This document shows positions 25,315 through 34,447 of a DNA stretch of 43,057 bases, in pieces. The stretch spans positions 1 through 43,057 of the forward strand of contig NZ_JABBFZ010000034.1 in assembly GCF_012927125.1 (NCBI RefSeq), in the 5' to 3' direction. Origin of the DNA: Paraburkholderia antibiotica. GTDB taxonomy: Bacteria > Pseudomonadota > Gammaproteobacteria > Burkholderiales > Burkholderiaceae. Numbering within the stretch: the first letter of the stretch is position 1; each line of letters begins with the position of its first letter. The translations under genes and the position numbers were made by a program. The notes under the pieces are model-generated. The model was not told the origin of the DNA, did not search any database, and saw only the letters and a program-made list of their open reading frames with translations.

Positions 25315-25679
25315 GAGAGACGGCACCGGGCCTTGGGCAAAGAACCATTCTAACGGGTTGCGGGAAGCGGAGATCGAGCGGGCTTGCGTAGGATCGAAGG
25401 CCCCGGCGGGCGGGGCTACGCGAATTCCGGTGCCTCGCACATGGCCCCGGAGTGCCTGTTTTTCAAGCAAATAATTGCCCTTTGCCCGTCTCGTCGTCCG
25501 AAAAAAGTGTCCGGATTCGTTACAATGCGAAGTTGCGCTCGCACGCCGCTGCCGCCAGGCCGTCGCCGTTTTTTGCGTTTCGCCGGCCTCGCGCCGGCCC
25601 GTTGGACCGCCGCCGACGTCCATGGCCGCGCCGCCCGCATGCGAAGCCGCCCTCTTTTCACTACTGCTGCCCACCCACC
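25315..25679. other. Divergent intergenic region uvrB / aminotransferase (365 bp)
   Basis: No gene supported. TACAAT at 25521-25526 is a likely -10 for the aminotransferase, without a good -35 at the expected distance. I saw no LexA palindrome (CTGT-N8-ACAG) near uvrB here. Confidence 0.45.
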
Positions 25680-26879
25680 ATGTCTCTGTTCTCCGCCGTC
25701 GAACTTGCTCCCCGCGACCCGATTCTGGGCCTGAACGAAGCTTTCAACGCCGATACGCGCGCCACCAAGGTCAACCTCGGTGTTGGCGTGTACTTCAATG
25801 AAGAAGGCAAGATTCCGCTGCTGCGCGCCGTGCGTGATGCGGAAAAGGCCCGCGTCGAAGCTGCACTGCCGCGCGGCTACCTGCCGATTGAAGGCATCGC
25901 CGCTTACGACGCCTCCGTGCAAAAGCTGCTGCTCGGCAACGACTCGCCGCTGATCGCGGCCGGCCGCGTCGTCACGGCTCAGGCGCTGGGCGGCACGGGC
26001 GCGCTGAAGATCGGCGCGGACTTCCTGAAGCGCATGAATCCGACCGCCAAGGTCGCGATCAGCGACCCAAGCTGGGAAAACCACCGCGCGCTGTTCGAAG
26101 GCGCGGGCTTCACCGTCGAGTCGTATCCGTACTACGACGCGCAGACGCACGGCGTGAACTTCGACGGCATGCTGAGCACGCTGAACAGCTACCCGGCCGG
26201 CACGATCGTCGTGCTGCACGCGTGCTGCCACAACCCGACCGGCGTCGACCTGAGCGTCGAGCAGTGGAAGCAGGTGGTCGAAGTCGTGAAGGCGCGCAAT
26301 CTCGTGCCGTTCCTCGACATCGCCTACCAGGGTTTCGGCGACAGCATCGAAGCGGACGCGGCAGCCGTGCGTCTGTTCGCCGCAGCCGAACTGAATGCGT
26401 TCATTTCGTCGTCGTTCTCGAAGTCGTTCTCGCTGTACGGCGAGCGCGTCGGCGCGCTGTCGATCATCACCGCCAGCAAGGAAGAATCGGCGCGCGTGCT
26501 GTCGCAACTGAAGCGCGTGATCCGCACCAACTACTCGAACCCGCCGACGCACGGCGGCTCGGTCGTCGCGGCCGTGCTCGCGTCGCCGGAACTGCGTGCG
26601 ACGTGGGAAGCGGAACTCGGCGAAATGCGCGACCGCATCCGCGCGATGCGCAATGGTCTGGTCGAGCGTCTGAAGGCGAACGGCGTGGGTCGCGATTTCG
26701 GCTTCGTGAACGCACAGCGCGGCATGTTCTCGTACTCGGGTCTGACGGCACCGCAAGTGGACCGTCTGCGCGAAGAGTTCGGCATCTATGCGGTGAGCAC
26801 GGGCCGGATCTGCGTGGCCGCGCTGAACACGCGCAACCTCGACGTCGTGGCTAGCGCGATTGCTCAGGTGCTGAAGTAA
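25680..26879 (+). CDS. Aspartate/aromatic amino acid aminotransferase (class I, PLP)
   Basis: A 399-residue PLP enzyme of the AspC/TyrB group moving amino groups between Asp, Tyr, Phe and 2-oxo acids. Key residues are visible: NPTG at 185-188, D213 (FLDIAYQGF), the PLP-binding K248 (SSSFSKSFSLYGERVG) and the phosphate-binding R256. The start MSLFSAVELAPRDPILGL is canonical for this group at ATG 25680. Sequence alone does not separate aspartate from aromatic preference. Alone on its strand, closed by a terminator. Confidence 0.94.
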   Translation: MSLFSAVELAPRDPILGLNEAFNADTRATKVNLGVGVYFNEEGKIPLLRAVRDAEKARVEAALPRGYLPIEGIAAYDASVQKLLLGNDSPLIAAGRVVTAQALGGTGALKIGADFLKRMNPTAKVAISDPSWENHRALFEGAGFTVESYPYYDAQTHGVNFDGMLSTLNSYPAGTIVVLHACCHNPTGVDLSVEQWKQVVEVVKARNLVPFLDIAYQGFGDSIEADAAAVRLFAAAELNAFISSSFSKSFSLYGERVGALSIITASKEESARVLSQLKRVIRTNYSNPPTHGGSVVAAVLASPELRATWEAELGEMRDRIRAMRNGLVERLKANGVGRDFGFVNAQRGMFSYSGLTAPQVDRLREEFGIYAVSTGRICVAALNTRNLDVVASAIAQVLK

Positions 26880-26949
26880 GGTATATCGGCGGCGCGGATT
26901 TTATGCCGCGCAGTGCAGCAGATGGTTCGATGCTGCAAACGCCTGTAGA

Positions 26950-26986
26950 AACGGCGCTCCTTCTTGTGGAAGGGGCGCCGTTTTTT
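26950..26986 (+). terminator. Terminator after the aminotransferase
   Basis: Stem AACGGCGC-TCCTTC / GGAAGG-GGCGCCGTT around a TTGT loop, followed by TTTTTT at 26981-26986. A strong intrinsic terminator. Confidence 0.9.
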
Positions 26987-27043
26987 GTTGCCTGGGTCTT
27001 ATTGCCTGAGCGTACGACCGAAGCGGATTCGAACGGACCTGAT

Positions 27044-28276
27044 TCAGCGTGAATCGCGATGAATATCGTGCGTGACGAAACCCGCTTCGTTATCCGGCAT
27101 CTCGAGCCAGTCGGGCTGCTCGAGCGAACGACGGATGTCCTCCAGACCGCTTTGCCAATGCTCGCGCATCGTCGACAGGCCGAACTGGAAGTCCTTGTAG
27201 TGCCCTTCGTACTCCTTGTGCCGGTAGATCAGATGGATCACGTTGTAGCGCTTCGAACATGACAGATCCTCGGCCATCTTGCACCACGGGTCGTCGCGCT
27301 GATCGACGGGCACGCGGTCCAGCACTTCGCGCAGCACATGCCGGAACCGCTGCGAGCGTTGCAGCATGTCGGTCACGAGACGGGTGCGGCTCGAATACTG
27401 GATGTCCTTCATGCGCCCCTGCACGTCGGTGATGTTGTCCGGCACCGGCCCGATCGCGCTCCACAGATCGACCTGGAACGCGAGCGTGTCGCGCCGCGGC
27501 GTGGACTGGATCACCTCGTAGAGCGGCGTATTCGACATCAAGCCGCCGTCCCAGTAGAACTGACCGTCGATCTCGACCGCCGCGAAGCCCGGCGGCAACG
27601 CGCCCGATGCCATGAAATGCTCGGGCCGCAGCGTGGTGTGCGTATTGTCGAAGTACGCAAAATTGCCGGTGCCGCAATTGACCGCGCCCACCGACACACG
27701 CATTTCGCCCGAGTTGATCCGGTCGAAATCGCACAGCGACTCGAGCGTGGCCTTCAGCGGCGTGGTGTCGTAGTAGCTGGCCATTTGCGGCGGTCCGGAC
27801 ACCGTGGGCAACGGCGGCGGAAAACGCGGCACGAAAAAGCCCTTTTGCCCTTCGACGATCGCGCTCATGGCCTGCGTCGCCGTAAAGGCTTTGCGCACCG
27901 CTTCACTGGAATTGAACAGCGCGTGCTCGATGAAAGCCGGCAACGGCGGTCCGAACGCCGGCTGGCAAATCGTCTCCCAGAACTGCAGCAGACGCTCGAC
28001 GCGCTTCTCCGGCGGATTGCCCGCGATGATCGCCGTGTTCAGTGCGCCGATCGAAATGCCCGCCAGCCAGTTCGGCTCGATGCCGGCCTCGTGAAGCCCC
28101 TGAAAGACGCCGGCCTGGTAGGCACCCAGCGCGCCGCCGCCTTGCAGCATCAGCGCGACGGTTTCGTAGTTGGGCAACTGGGGATGCCGGCTCGACTGGG
28201 TGGACGGCGCCGGCCCGGCACCCTCCCCGTCGCCGGACACGCCCACGCGCGCCCGCTTGGGATTGCGTTGCGCCAT
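27044..28276 (-). CDS. Patatin-like phospholipase
   Basis: A 410-residue serine hydrolase with the patatin Ser-Asp dyad: oxyanion loop QGGGALGAY (45-53), nucleophile motif GISIG (S75) and DGG (D243-G245). A C-terminal region of about 110 residues (about 290-400) is typical of the DUF3734-containing patatin group. There is no signal peptide, so it acts in the cytoplasm or at the membrane face. ATG 28276 follows AAGGAG, and the gene begins 10 bases after the 3-hydroxybutyrate dehydrogenase stop, so they form an operon. A role with polyhydroxybutyrate granules or lipids is inference from this pairing. Confidence 0.9.
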   Translation of the reverse strand: MAQRNPKRARVGVSGDGEGAGPAPSTQSSRHPQLPNYETVALMLQGGGALGAYQAGVFQGLHEAGIEPNWLAGISIGALNTAIIAGNPPEKRVERLLQFWETICQPAFGPPLPAFIEHALFNSSEAVRKAFTATQAMSAIVEGQKGFFVPRFPPPLPTVSGPPQMASYYDTTPLKATLESLCDFDRINSGEMRVSVGAVNCGTGNFAYFDNTHTTLRPEHFMASGALPPGFAAVEIDGQFYWDGGLMSNTPLYEVIQSTPRRDTLAFQVDLWSAIGPVPDNITDVQGRMKDIQYSSRTRLVTDMLQRSQRFRHVLREVLDRVPVDQRDDPWCKMAEDLSCSKRYNVIHLIYRHKEYEGHYKDFQFGLSTMREHWQSGLEDIRRSLEQPDWLEMPDNEAGFVTHDIHRDSR

Positions 28277-28286
28277 GGGCAGCTCC

Positions 28287-29084
28287 TTATTGCATGTACC
28301 AGCCGTGGCTCACGATGAACGACTGACCGGTCAGCGCCGCCGTCGGGAAAGTGGACAGGAACAGCACCGTCTGCGCGACGTCTTCGACCGTCGTGAAAAT
28401 ACCGTCGACCGTGCCGCCCAGCATCACGCGCTTGATCACGTCCTCTTCGCTGATGCCGAGTTCCTTGGCCTGCTCCGGAATCTGCTTGTCGACGAGCGGC
28501 GTACGCACGAAGCCCGGGCAGACCACATGTGAGCGCACGTTGTGCTTCGCGCCTTCCTTCGCGAGCACGCGAGCGAGACCGAGCAGCGCATGCTTGGCCG
28601 CCACGTAAGCGGATTTCAGCGGCGAGGCTTCATGCGAGTGAACCGAACCCATGTAGATCACGATGCCGCCGCGATCGTCCTTGTACATGTGCTGGAGCGC
28701 TGCCTTGGTGGTCAGGAACGCGCCGTCCACGTGAATCGCCTGCATTTTCTTCCAATCCGCAAACGAGTAGTTTTCGATCGGATTGACGATCTGGATGCCG
28801 GCGTTGGAGATGAGAATATCGATCGAACCGAATTCCGCCGCGACCTTGTCGATACCCTGGTTGACGGCATCTTCGTTCGTTACGTCCATCGCCACGCCGA
28901 TCGCCTTGCCGCCGCCCTTGCGGATTTCTTCAGCCACGGCGTTCGCGCCGTCCTGGTTCAGGTCGGCAATCGCGACCGCGGCACCCGCCGCGGAAAGAGT
29001 CAACGCAATCTGCTTGCCAATGCCGCTCGCGGCGCCAGTGACCACGGCAACCTTGCCGTTCAGATTCGTGTTCGTAGACGACAT
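28287..29084 (-). CDS. bdhA: D-3-hydroxybutyrate dehydrogenase (SDR)
   Basis: A 265-residue short-chain dehydrogenase oxidising D-3-hydroxybutyrate to acetoacetate with NAD+, the step after polyhydroxybutyrate breakdown. The TGAASGIG cofactor loop (16-23), NAG (94-96), catalytic S147, Y160 and K164, and C-terminal TGQSFIVSHGWYMQ fit the bdhA group. GGAGG is 6 bases before ATG 29084. It is the first gene of a two-gene unit with the patatin. Confidence 0.93.
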   Translation of the reverse strand: MSSTNTNLNGKVAVVTGAASGIGKQIALTLSAAGAAVAIADLNQDGANAVAEEIRKGGGKAIGVAMDVTNEDAVNQGIDKVAAEFGSIDILISNAGIQIVNPIENYSFADWKKMQAIHVDGAFLTTKAALQHMYKDDRGGIVIYMGSVHSHEASPLKSAYVAAKHALLGLARVLAKEGAKHNVRSHVVCPGFVRTPLVDKQIPEQAKELGISEEDVIKRVMLGGTVDGIFTTVEDVAQTVLFLSTFPTAALTGQSFIVSHGWYMQ

Positions 29085-29319
29085 CCAGAACCTCCATGCA
29101 GTTGATGAGTAATGAGACCACAAGACCACGCGCGACGTGAAGTCGGCCAAACGGCATAGACCGTTCGACGGATACAACGCGGCGGCCAACGTTGCTATTG
29201 TGCATGAACCCTGTGACCGGCATAGGTAAAACGCACATCGGCCCGCATCTCTTTAAACTGGATGCTTTCGGGCCGGATTCCGGATCGATTTCCGTGGCAT
29301 CACCTACAAGGAGACATGC

Positions 29320-30291
29320 ATGAACTATCGACGTCTGGGCCGCTCCGGCCTGCAAGTCAGCGAGTTGTCCATCGGCTCGTGGGTCACGTACGGCAACCAG
29401 GTCGATCATCGCGCCGCGCGCGAATCGCTGGCCGCAGCGCGCGACGCCGGCGTCAATTTCTTCGACAACGCCGAGGTCTACGCGAGCGGCAAATCCGAAG
29501 AAATCATGGGCCAGGCGCTGAAAGAACTCGCGTGGCCGCGCGTGAGCTACGTGGTGTCGACGAAGTTCTTCTGGGGGCTCAACGAAGCGCCGAACCAGTA
29601 TCACACGCTCAACCGCAAATACCTGCTGAACGCGATCGATCACTCGCTCAAGCGTCTGCAACTCGATTATGTCGATCTCGTGTTCTGTCATCGTCCCGAC
29701 CCGAACACGCCGATCGAGGAAACGGTCTGGGCAATGAGCGATATGATCGCGCGCGGCAAGGCGCTGTACTGGGGCACCTCCGAATGGAGCGCCGACGAAA
29801 TCCGCGCCGCCTACGAAATCGCCGAGCGGCATCATCTGCATAAACCGGTGATGGAGCAGCCGCAATACAACCTGTTCCACCGCAAACGCGTCGAACAGGA
29901 ATACAAGCGGCTCTACGAAGACATCGGCCTCGGCCTGACCACGTGGAGTCCGCTCGCGTCCGGCCTGCTCACCGGCAAATATCGCGACGGCGTACCCGCC
30001 GACAGCCGCGCGCAATTGCAGGGCTACGACTGGCTGCGCCAGCATCTCACCGATCCGACGCGGAACAACGTGGTCGGCCAGTTGGGCACGATCGCCGACG
30101 AACTCGGCTGCACGGTCGGCCAGCTCGCGATCGCGTGGATTCTGAAGAATCCGCATGTCAGCACGGTGATCACGGGCGCGTCGCGGGTCGAGCAGATCGG
30201 CGAAAACATGCGGTCGGCCGAGGTCGCCACGCGCATCACGCCGGAGCTCAAGGCGCGCATCGAGGAGATCATCGGCGACGCTCACGAGTGA
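29320..30291 (+). CDS. Aldo-keto reductase (potassium channel beta-subunit-like)
   Basis: A 323-residue NADPH-dependent (beta/alpha)8 reductase. The catalytic tetrad is visible as D49, Y54, K82 and H124. MNYRRLGRSGLQVSELSIGSW and YWGTSEWSADEI are typical of the Kv-beta/YghZ branch, whose members reduce aldehydes such as methylglyoxal. AAGGAG lies just upstream of ATG 29320. Divergent from bdhA with 235 bases between. Confidence 0.93.
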   Translation: MNYRRLGRSGLQVSELSIGSWVTYGNQVDHRAARESLAAARDAGVNFFDNAEVYASGKSEEIMGQALKELAWPRVSYVVSTKFFWGLNEAPNQYHTLNRKYLLNAIDHSLKRLQLDYVDLVFCHRPDPNTPIEETVWAMSDMIARGKALYWGTSEWSADEIRAAYEIAERHHLHKPVMEQPQYNLFHRKRVEQEYKRLYEDIGLGLTTWSPLASGLLTGKYRDGVPADSRAQLQGYDWLRQHLTDPTRNNVVGQLGTIADELGCTVGQLAIAWILKNPHVSTVITGASRVEQIGENMRSAEVATRITPELKARIEEIIGDAHE

Positions 30292-30440
30292 GTGCGGCAG
30301 CCGGGCCGACGGGAGAACGAGTCGTCGCGCCCGCGCGGTCGCGTACAATACGCGACCGCGCGCCGCCGGCTTCCGCCGGTTCCTGCTGATTCCTTTTCGT
30401 ATCTTCGTATCGGCTTGCGCTCTTTCAGCGTCTTCTCATC

Positions 30441-31286
30441 ATGCTCAGCTACCGCCACGCCTTTCATGCCGGCAATCATGCCGACGTTCTGAAACACGCC
30501 GTCGTGTTGCAGCTCCTAAGCTACCTCGGCCAGAAGGACAAAGCCTACTGGTATATCGACACGCACGCGGGCGCCGGCGTTTATTCGCTGAAGGAAGGCT
30601 ACGCGACCAAGACCGGCGAATTCGAAACGGGCATCGCGAAACTGTGGGGGCGCAACGATCTGCCGCCGCTGTTCGCGGACTATGTCGACGAAGTCAGCGC
30701 GCTCAATGCCGATGGCCAGTTGCGTTTCTATCCGGGCTCGCCGTATCTCGCGTGGCGGCAGTTGCGCGCGCAGGATCGCATGCGTCTGTTCGAACTGCAC
30801 AGCACCGAAATCGATGTGCTGCGCCACAATTTCCGCGACGCGGGCCGTCGCGCGATGCTGTACGCGGGCGACGGCTTCGACGGCATTCTCGCGCTGCTGC
30901 CGCCGGCGCCGCGTCGTGCGCTGGTGCTGCTCGATCCGTCCTATGAGGACAAGCGCGATTACACGCGCACGCTGCGTTGTGTCGAGGAAAGCCTGAAGCG
31001 TTTTCCGACCGGCACGTACGCGGTCTGGTATCCGCAGGTGAAGCGCCCCGAGTCGCAACGCTTCCCCGACCAGCTCAAGCAACTGCAGAAAGACAACTGG
31101 CTGCACGTCAGTCTGACGGTCAGCAATCCGCCCGAGGACGGCTACGGGTTGTTCGGCAGCGGCATGTTCGTCCTGAACCCGCCGTACACGCTCGCGAAAA
31201 TGCTGAAGGAGCAGATGCCGTGGCTCGTGAAGACGCTCGGCGAGGACAAGGCCGCGACGTTCAAGGTCGAGTATCGCGGCAATTGA
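30441..31286 (+). CDS. rlmJ: 23S rRNA (adenine(2030)-N6)-methyltransferase RlmJ
   Basis: A 281-residue SAM-dependent methyltransferase modifying A2030 of 23S rRNA. The distinctive start MLSYRHAFHAGNHADVLKH, IDTHAGAGVYSL (SAM site, 39-50) and VWYPQVKRPE are family marks. The catalytic motif IV, usually DPPY in N6-adenine methyltransferases, reads DPSY here (165-168). TACAAT at 30344-30349 may be its -10. Convergent with the substrate-binding protein gene. Confidence 0.94.
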   Translation: MLSYRHAFHAGNHADVLKHAVVLQLLSYLGQKDKAYWYIDTHAGAGVYSLKEGYATKTGEFETGIAKLWGRNDLPPLFADYVDEVSALNADGQLRFYPGSPYLAWRQLRAQDRMRLFELHSTEIDVLRHNFRDAGRRAMLYAGDGFDGILALLPPAPRRALVLLDPSYEDKRDYTRTLRCVEESLKRFPTGTYAVWYPQVKRPESQRFPDQLKQLQKDNWLHVSLTVSNPPEDGYGLFGSGMFVLNPPYTLAKMLKEQMPWLVKTLGEDKAATFKVEYRGN

Positions 31287-31529
31287 GCAGGGTGGCTGGA
31301 TGCGCCGTTAGACGCGTTCCAGCTATAGCAGCTGTAGCACCAGCCGCACCGCCAAACGCGCAACCAGGCGCTCGGTGACGAGGTGTGACGGGTTCGTGCT
31401 TGCGGGTCCGCCACGCACGCCGGATGCGGTGCCGCACTTATCCACGTCACGCCAGCTCGCCGTTCCCGTTGAGGCTGCGCATACCGCCGACTACCGGCGG
31501 CCTCATGCGCAACCGACTCCTCTCCGCAC

Positions 31530-32570
31530 TCACTTCAACTGCGCAGCCGCCCGGGTCGCGAAGTCGTTGGTATAGGTCGCGCCCAGATCGATCTTCTTCG
31601 GATCGAGCCGCGTATCGAACGACGACAGCGCGCGCAGCGACGTCTCCGGACCGTCCGCGGGCATCAGGCCATCCGGCGAATACGCGTCGCGCACGTTGTG
31701 GAATGCTTCCAGATAAAGCGCCGGGTCGCCCAGCAGATAGGCCTGCGGCACCATCTTCAGCAAGTCGGCGTCGCTCGCGGTCTGCAGCCAGTGATTCGCG
31801 CGCACGATTGCATTGGCCAGCGCCTGCGTCGTCTTCGGATTTTTCTGGATGAACGTCTCCGGCGCGTACAGCGTCGCCGCGGGCATCGTGCCGCCGAACA
31901 CTTCCCGCGTGCCCTTCACCGTGCGCGTATCGACCAGCACCTTGATCGCGCCGCTGCGCGTGAGCTTGGTCATCATCGGATCGACGTTGGACAGCGCATC
32001 GATCTGCCCGCTGCCGACCGCGGCCAGCACGGTCGCGCCGCTGCCCACGCCGATCGCCGAGATGTCGCTGCGCTGCACGCCGGCCTTGCGCAACGCCACG
32101 GTGAGCACGAGATCCGTCGACGATCCCGGCGCGCTCACGCCGACCTTCGCGCCCTTGAAGTCGGCGAGCGATTTGATCTGATCCGCCTTGGCCTTCACCA
32201 CGCCGATGACGATCTGCGGCGCGCGTCCCATCAGCGCGAACGCTCGATAATGCTGCCCCTTCGCCTGCATGAACAGCGTGTGCTCGAACGCGCCCGCGCC
32301 GACGTCGGCGCTGCCGCCCACCACCGCTTCGAGCGCTTTCGAGCCGCCCGCGAAATCCTCAAGCGTGACGTTCAGGCCTTCGTCCTTGAAATAGCCGAGC
32401 TGCTGCGCGGTCAGCACCGGCAGATAGTAAAGACCGGGCAAGCCGCCGACGGCCATCGTCAGCGTCGGCTTTTCGGGCGTGTCCTTCGCGCTCGCGGCGC
32501 CGGGCAGCACAGCAAGCGCAAGCAGCGCTACGCAGGCGCGCGTGGCACGCTGCATCCAGTGAATCGGCAT
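31530..32570 (-). CDS. ABC transporter substrate-binding protein (SsuA/TauA/nitrate type)
   Basis: A 346-residue periplasmic protein. Signal peptide about 1-28 (cleavage AASA before KDTPEK). The fold of SsuA/THI5-like proteins is recognisable in LPGLYYLPVLTAQQLGYFKDEGL and LEDFAGGSKALEAVVGGSADVGAGAFEHT. Members bind sulphonates, nitrate, pyrimidine precursors or related compounds; the ligand is not predictable. AAGGAG precedes ATG 32570. No permease or ATPase gene is next to it, which is unusual. Confidence 0.9.
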   Translation of the reverse strand: MPIHWMQRATRACVALLALAVLPGAASAKDTPEKPTLTMAVGGLPGLYYLPVLTAQQLGYFKDEGLNVTLEDFAGGSKALEAVVGGSADVGAGAFEHTLFMQAKGQHYRAFALMGRAPQIVIGVVKAKADQIKSLADFKGAKVGVSAPGSSTDLVLTVALRKAGVQRSDISAIGVGSGATVLAAVGSGQIDALSNVDPMMTKLTRSGAIKVLVDTRTVKGTREVFGGTMPAATLYAPETFIQKNPKTTQALANAIVRANHWLQTASDADLLKMVPQAYLLGDPALYLEAFHNVRDAYSPDGLMPADGPETSLRALSSFDTRLDPKKIDLGATYTNDFATRAAAQLK

Positions 32571-32910
32571 GTCGACGTCTCCTTGTTTTTCGATCGAGAG
32601 GCGCTGTCCCTGCGCGCGGATCTTGGGCGGCAGAGCGCGAAACGATTGTCGTCGGACGGTTTCGCGGACGCCATGCGCCCAAACCCCAATGCGTCGGCGG
32701 AACGATCCGGCTTCAGCGAAACGATGAGGCAAAGCGCGCGGAAGATGGAACGACGCTGCGCGGCAACCCACGCGCAGACATGCCGGACAGGAAAGCGATG
32801 CGAAACAAGGCGACGCGCGGAACACAACGTCCAGCGCGCTTCGCCGCCTAATGCAAAGAAAATGGACCAGAGATGGACGTCGCCGTCGACCTTCCGGCGG
32901 CTCGCCCTGC
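32571..32910. other. Leader region upstream of the substrate-binding protein (340 bp)
   Basis: No supported gene. The open frame continuing the substrate-binding protein upstream lacks a signal peptide and family similarity. No clear riboswitch-like fold or operator was recognised. Confidence 0.4.
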
Positions 32911-33255
32911 TCACTGCGGAAGCGGTGTCGGCCTGGGCCTCGGACGCGGCGGCACGCCGCCACCCGCCGGTAACTGGATATACGGCGCGACCACGACCGG
33001 CGGCGACTCCTGCGGCAATTCGACGGGTGCCGCAATCGGCGGCGCAGCGACGATCGGCTGCGGCGAGGCCGGAGAGTTCAACAGCACGGAACCGCTCTGA
33101 CCGTTGTTGATGCCGCCCAGCGTGTCGAGAATCACCGGGCGACGGCCATTGTCGGATTGAGCAAGCGCTTCGGGCATCGCGCAGAACATCGGCACCGCGA
33201 CGACGGCCGCGGCCAGCGCAAACTGGAAAGTCTGGAGCGAACGGACGGAAGACAT
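32911..33255 (-). CDS. Small secreted proline-rich protein, unrecognised
   Basis: A 114-residue protein with a signal peptide (hydrophobic about 12-25, likely cleavage after EALAQ or ALA) and a mature part rich in Pro, Val and Ala, ending in PPRPRPRPTPLPQ. No catalytic or binding motif is visible. The composition suggests a flexible periplasmic or envelope-associated protein. It lies upstream of the substrate-binding protein on the same strand but 340 bases away, so shared transcription is uncertain. Confidence 0.7.
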   Translation of the reverse strand: MSSVRSLQTFQFALAAAVVAVPMFCAMPEALAQSDNGRRPVILDTLGGINNGQSGSVLLNSPASPQPIVAAPPIAAPVELPQESPPVVVAPYIQLPAGGGVPPRPRPRPTPLPQ

Positions 33256-33429
33256 GGGCGGCCTCGTGAGTTATCGCGCTAGTTATCAGTTACCGTCTTC
33301 TGCGAAGAACGGCCCACCTTACCTCGCCCCACGTTGCGAAGCTAGCTGAGATTCGCCATGACCAGCTTTTTGACGCCACTGCTGCCAAAACGCGGAAAAT
33401 CGCGGAATTTCCGGCCTCCAGATACGACA

Positions 33430-33451
33430 AAGCCCCGCTTTGACGGGGCTT
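33430..33451 (-). terminator. Terminator after the DUF3563 gene
   Basis: Perfect 8-bp stem AAGCCCCG/CGGGGCTT with a 6-base loop, followed on the minus strand by TTGTCG. It lies 70 bases beyond the DUF3563 stop. Confidence 0.65.
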
Positions 33452-33520
33452 GGGATGCGACTTCGATACTGCGATGGCTGCGCGACAACGTGCGCTGCCG
33501 GGTCAAACTGAAGCGAAAAC

Positions 33521-33667
33521 TTACAGCGAGTAGCCGTTGGTTTCGAGCGAGCGGATACGCTGTTCCAGTTGGACGATATCCGACGACGATGCCAGATACG
33601 CTTCACGGCGGTCACGTTCAGCCGTTTCAAACCAGGTGCTCAGCTTTTCAAGAAGGAATGCAAACAT
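33521..33667 (-). CDS. DUF3563 family mini-protein
   Basis: A 48-residue protein starting MFAFLLEKLSTWFETAERDR and ending QLEQRIRSLETNGYSL. This matches the DUF3563 family, common in Burkholderiaceae and of unknown function: an amphipathic N-terminal helix and a charged helix with heptad-like LEQRIRSLE. GGAG is 8 bases before ATG 33667. A -10 like TATAAT (33745-33740, minus) lies upstream and a terminator follows, so it is a self-contained transcription unit. Confidence 0.85.
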   Translation of the reverse strand: MFAFLLEKLSTWFETAERDRREAYLASSSDIVQLEQRIRSLETNGYSL

Positions 33668-33739
33668 GATGTTCTCCAAGGATCAGATCGAATCCCCGGT
33701 GATCGACATCAGGGATTTCCCGTAAAAGGGTTAACCCGA

Positions 33740-33745
33740 ATTATA
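33740..33745 (-). promoter_or_regulatory. -10 element of the DUF3563 gene
   Basis: Perfect TATAAT on the minus strand, 72 bases before the DUF3563 start. No good -35 hexamer is at 17 bases, so an activator or a weak -35 is likely. The stretch 33768-33970 beyond it holds no supported gene. Confidence 0.5.
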
Positions 33746-33971
33746 GCCGGATGGTGCAACCTGAACAGTGAAATGCCCGCATGACGCACATTCCGTTTTG
33801 GAATAAGGCACTAAAACGGTGCGTGAAAGCCGCTGATTCGATTGAAATTCTTTTGACATTGTCGAGGCAACTCATCGCGCCCCTAATTTTTACGCACATT
33901 TATGGTGCAAAATTCGACCTGTTGCGCTAGACATGCGATTTGGGTTGCACCTCGTCTTGCTACGCAGCCGT

Positions 33972-34394
33972 TCAGAGAGGATGACAGCCTTGTCCCGAAA
34001 CCAGATCGGTATCGGCCAGCCGCTCGATGATCGGACAATCGGGCCGATCGTTGCCCTGGCAGTGGTCGGCGAGGTGCGCGAGGGTGTCGCGCATGTCGGT
34101 CAACTCGGCAATCCGGCGATCGAGTTCGGCCACATGCTCCAGCGCAATCCGCTTCACCTCGGCGCTTGCGCGCGAGCGATCGTGCCAGAGCGCGAGCAGC
34201 CGGCGAATATCCTCGACCAGAAAGCCGAGCCGGCGCGCCTGGCGGATAAAACGCAGCGAGTGCACTTCCTGCGGCCCGTATACGCGATAGCCGGCACTCG
34301 TGCGCGCCTTGGCCGTCAGCAGGCCGACGCTTTCGTAGTAGCGGATCATTTTTGCCGTGACGCCCGACGCGCGGGCCGCTTCACCAATATTCAT
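33972..34394 (-). CDS. cueR: CueR-type Cu(I)-responsive MerR regulator
   Basis: A 140-residue MerR-family activator. The N-terminal MNIGEAARASGVTAKMIRYYESVGL is the winged helix-turn-helix; a dimerising helix spans about 76-110; C112 and C120 (HCQGNDRPDCPII) match the Cu(I)-binding cysteines of CueR in position and spacing. An extra C-terminal Cys and His (GCHPL) follow. ATG 34394 gives the family start; the open frame to 34454 runs through the operator. Divergent from a CopZ-like chaperone. Confidence 0.92.
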   Translation of the reverse strand: MNIGEAARASGVTAKMIRYYESVGLLTAKARTSAGYRVYGPQEVHSLRFIRQARRLGFLVEDIRRLLALWHDRSRASAEVKRIALEHVAELDRRIAELTDMRDTLAHLADHCQGNDRPDCPIIERLADTDLVSGQGCHPL

Positions 34395-34426
34395 GACTGT
34401 TCCCCCAGGATTTGAATCGATCGTAC

Positions 34427-34447
34427 ACCTTCCCACGATGGGAAGGT
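34427..34447 (-). promoter_or_regulatory. CueR operator and promoter
   Basis: Perfect dyad ACCTTCCC/GGGAAGGT with a 5-base centre. On the minus strand it sits in the spacer between CTGACC and TACGAT, 19 bases apart, the over-long spacer that MerR-family activators work on. This arrangement points toward cueR (autoregulation); no equally good hexamers face the copper chaperone. Confidence 0.82.

Noticed and set aside
25315..25679. LexA box for uvrB
   Set aside because: No CTGT-N8-ACAG palindrome was found in the upstream region, although uvrB is SOS-controlled in some bacteria.
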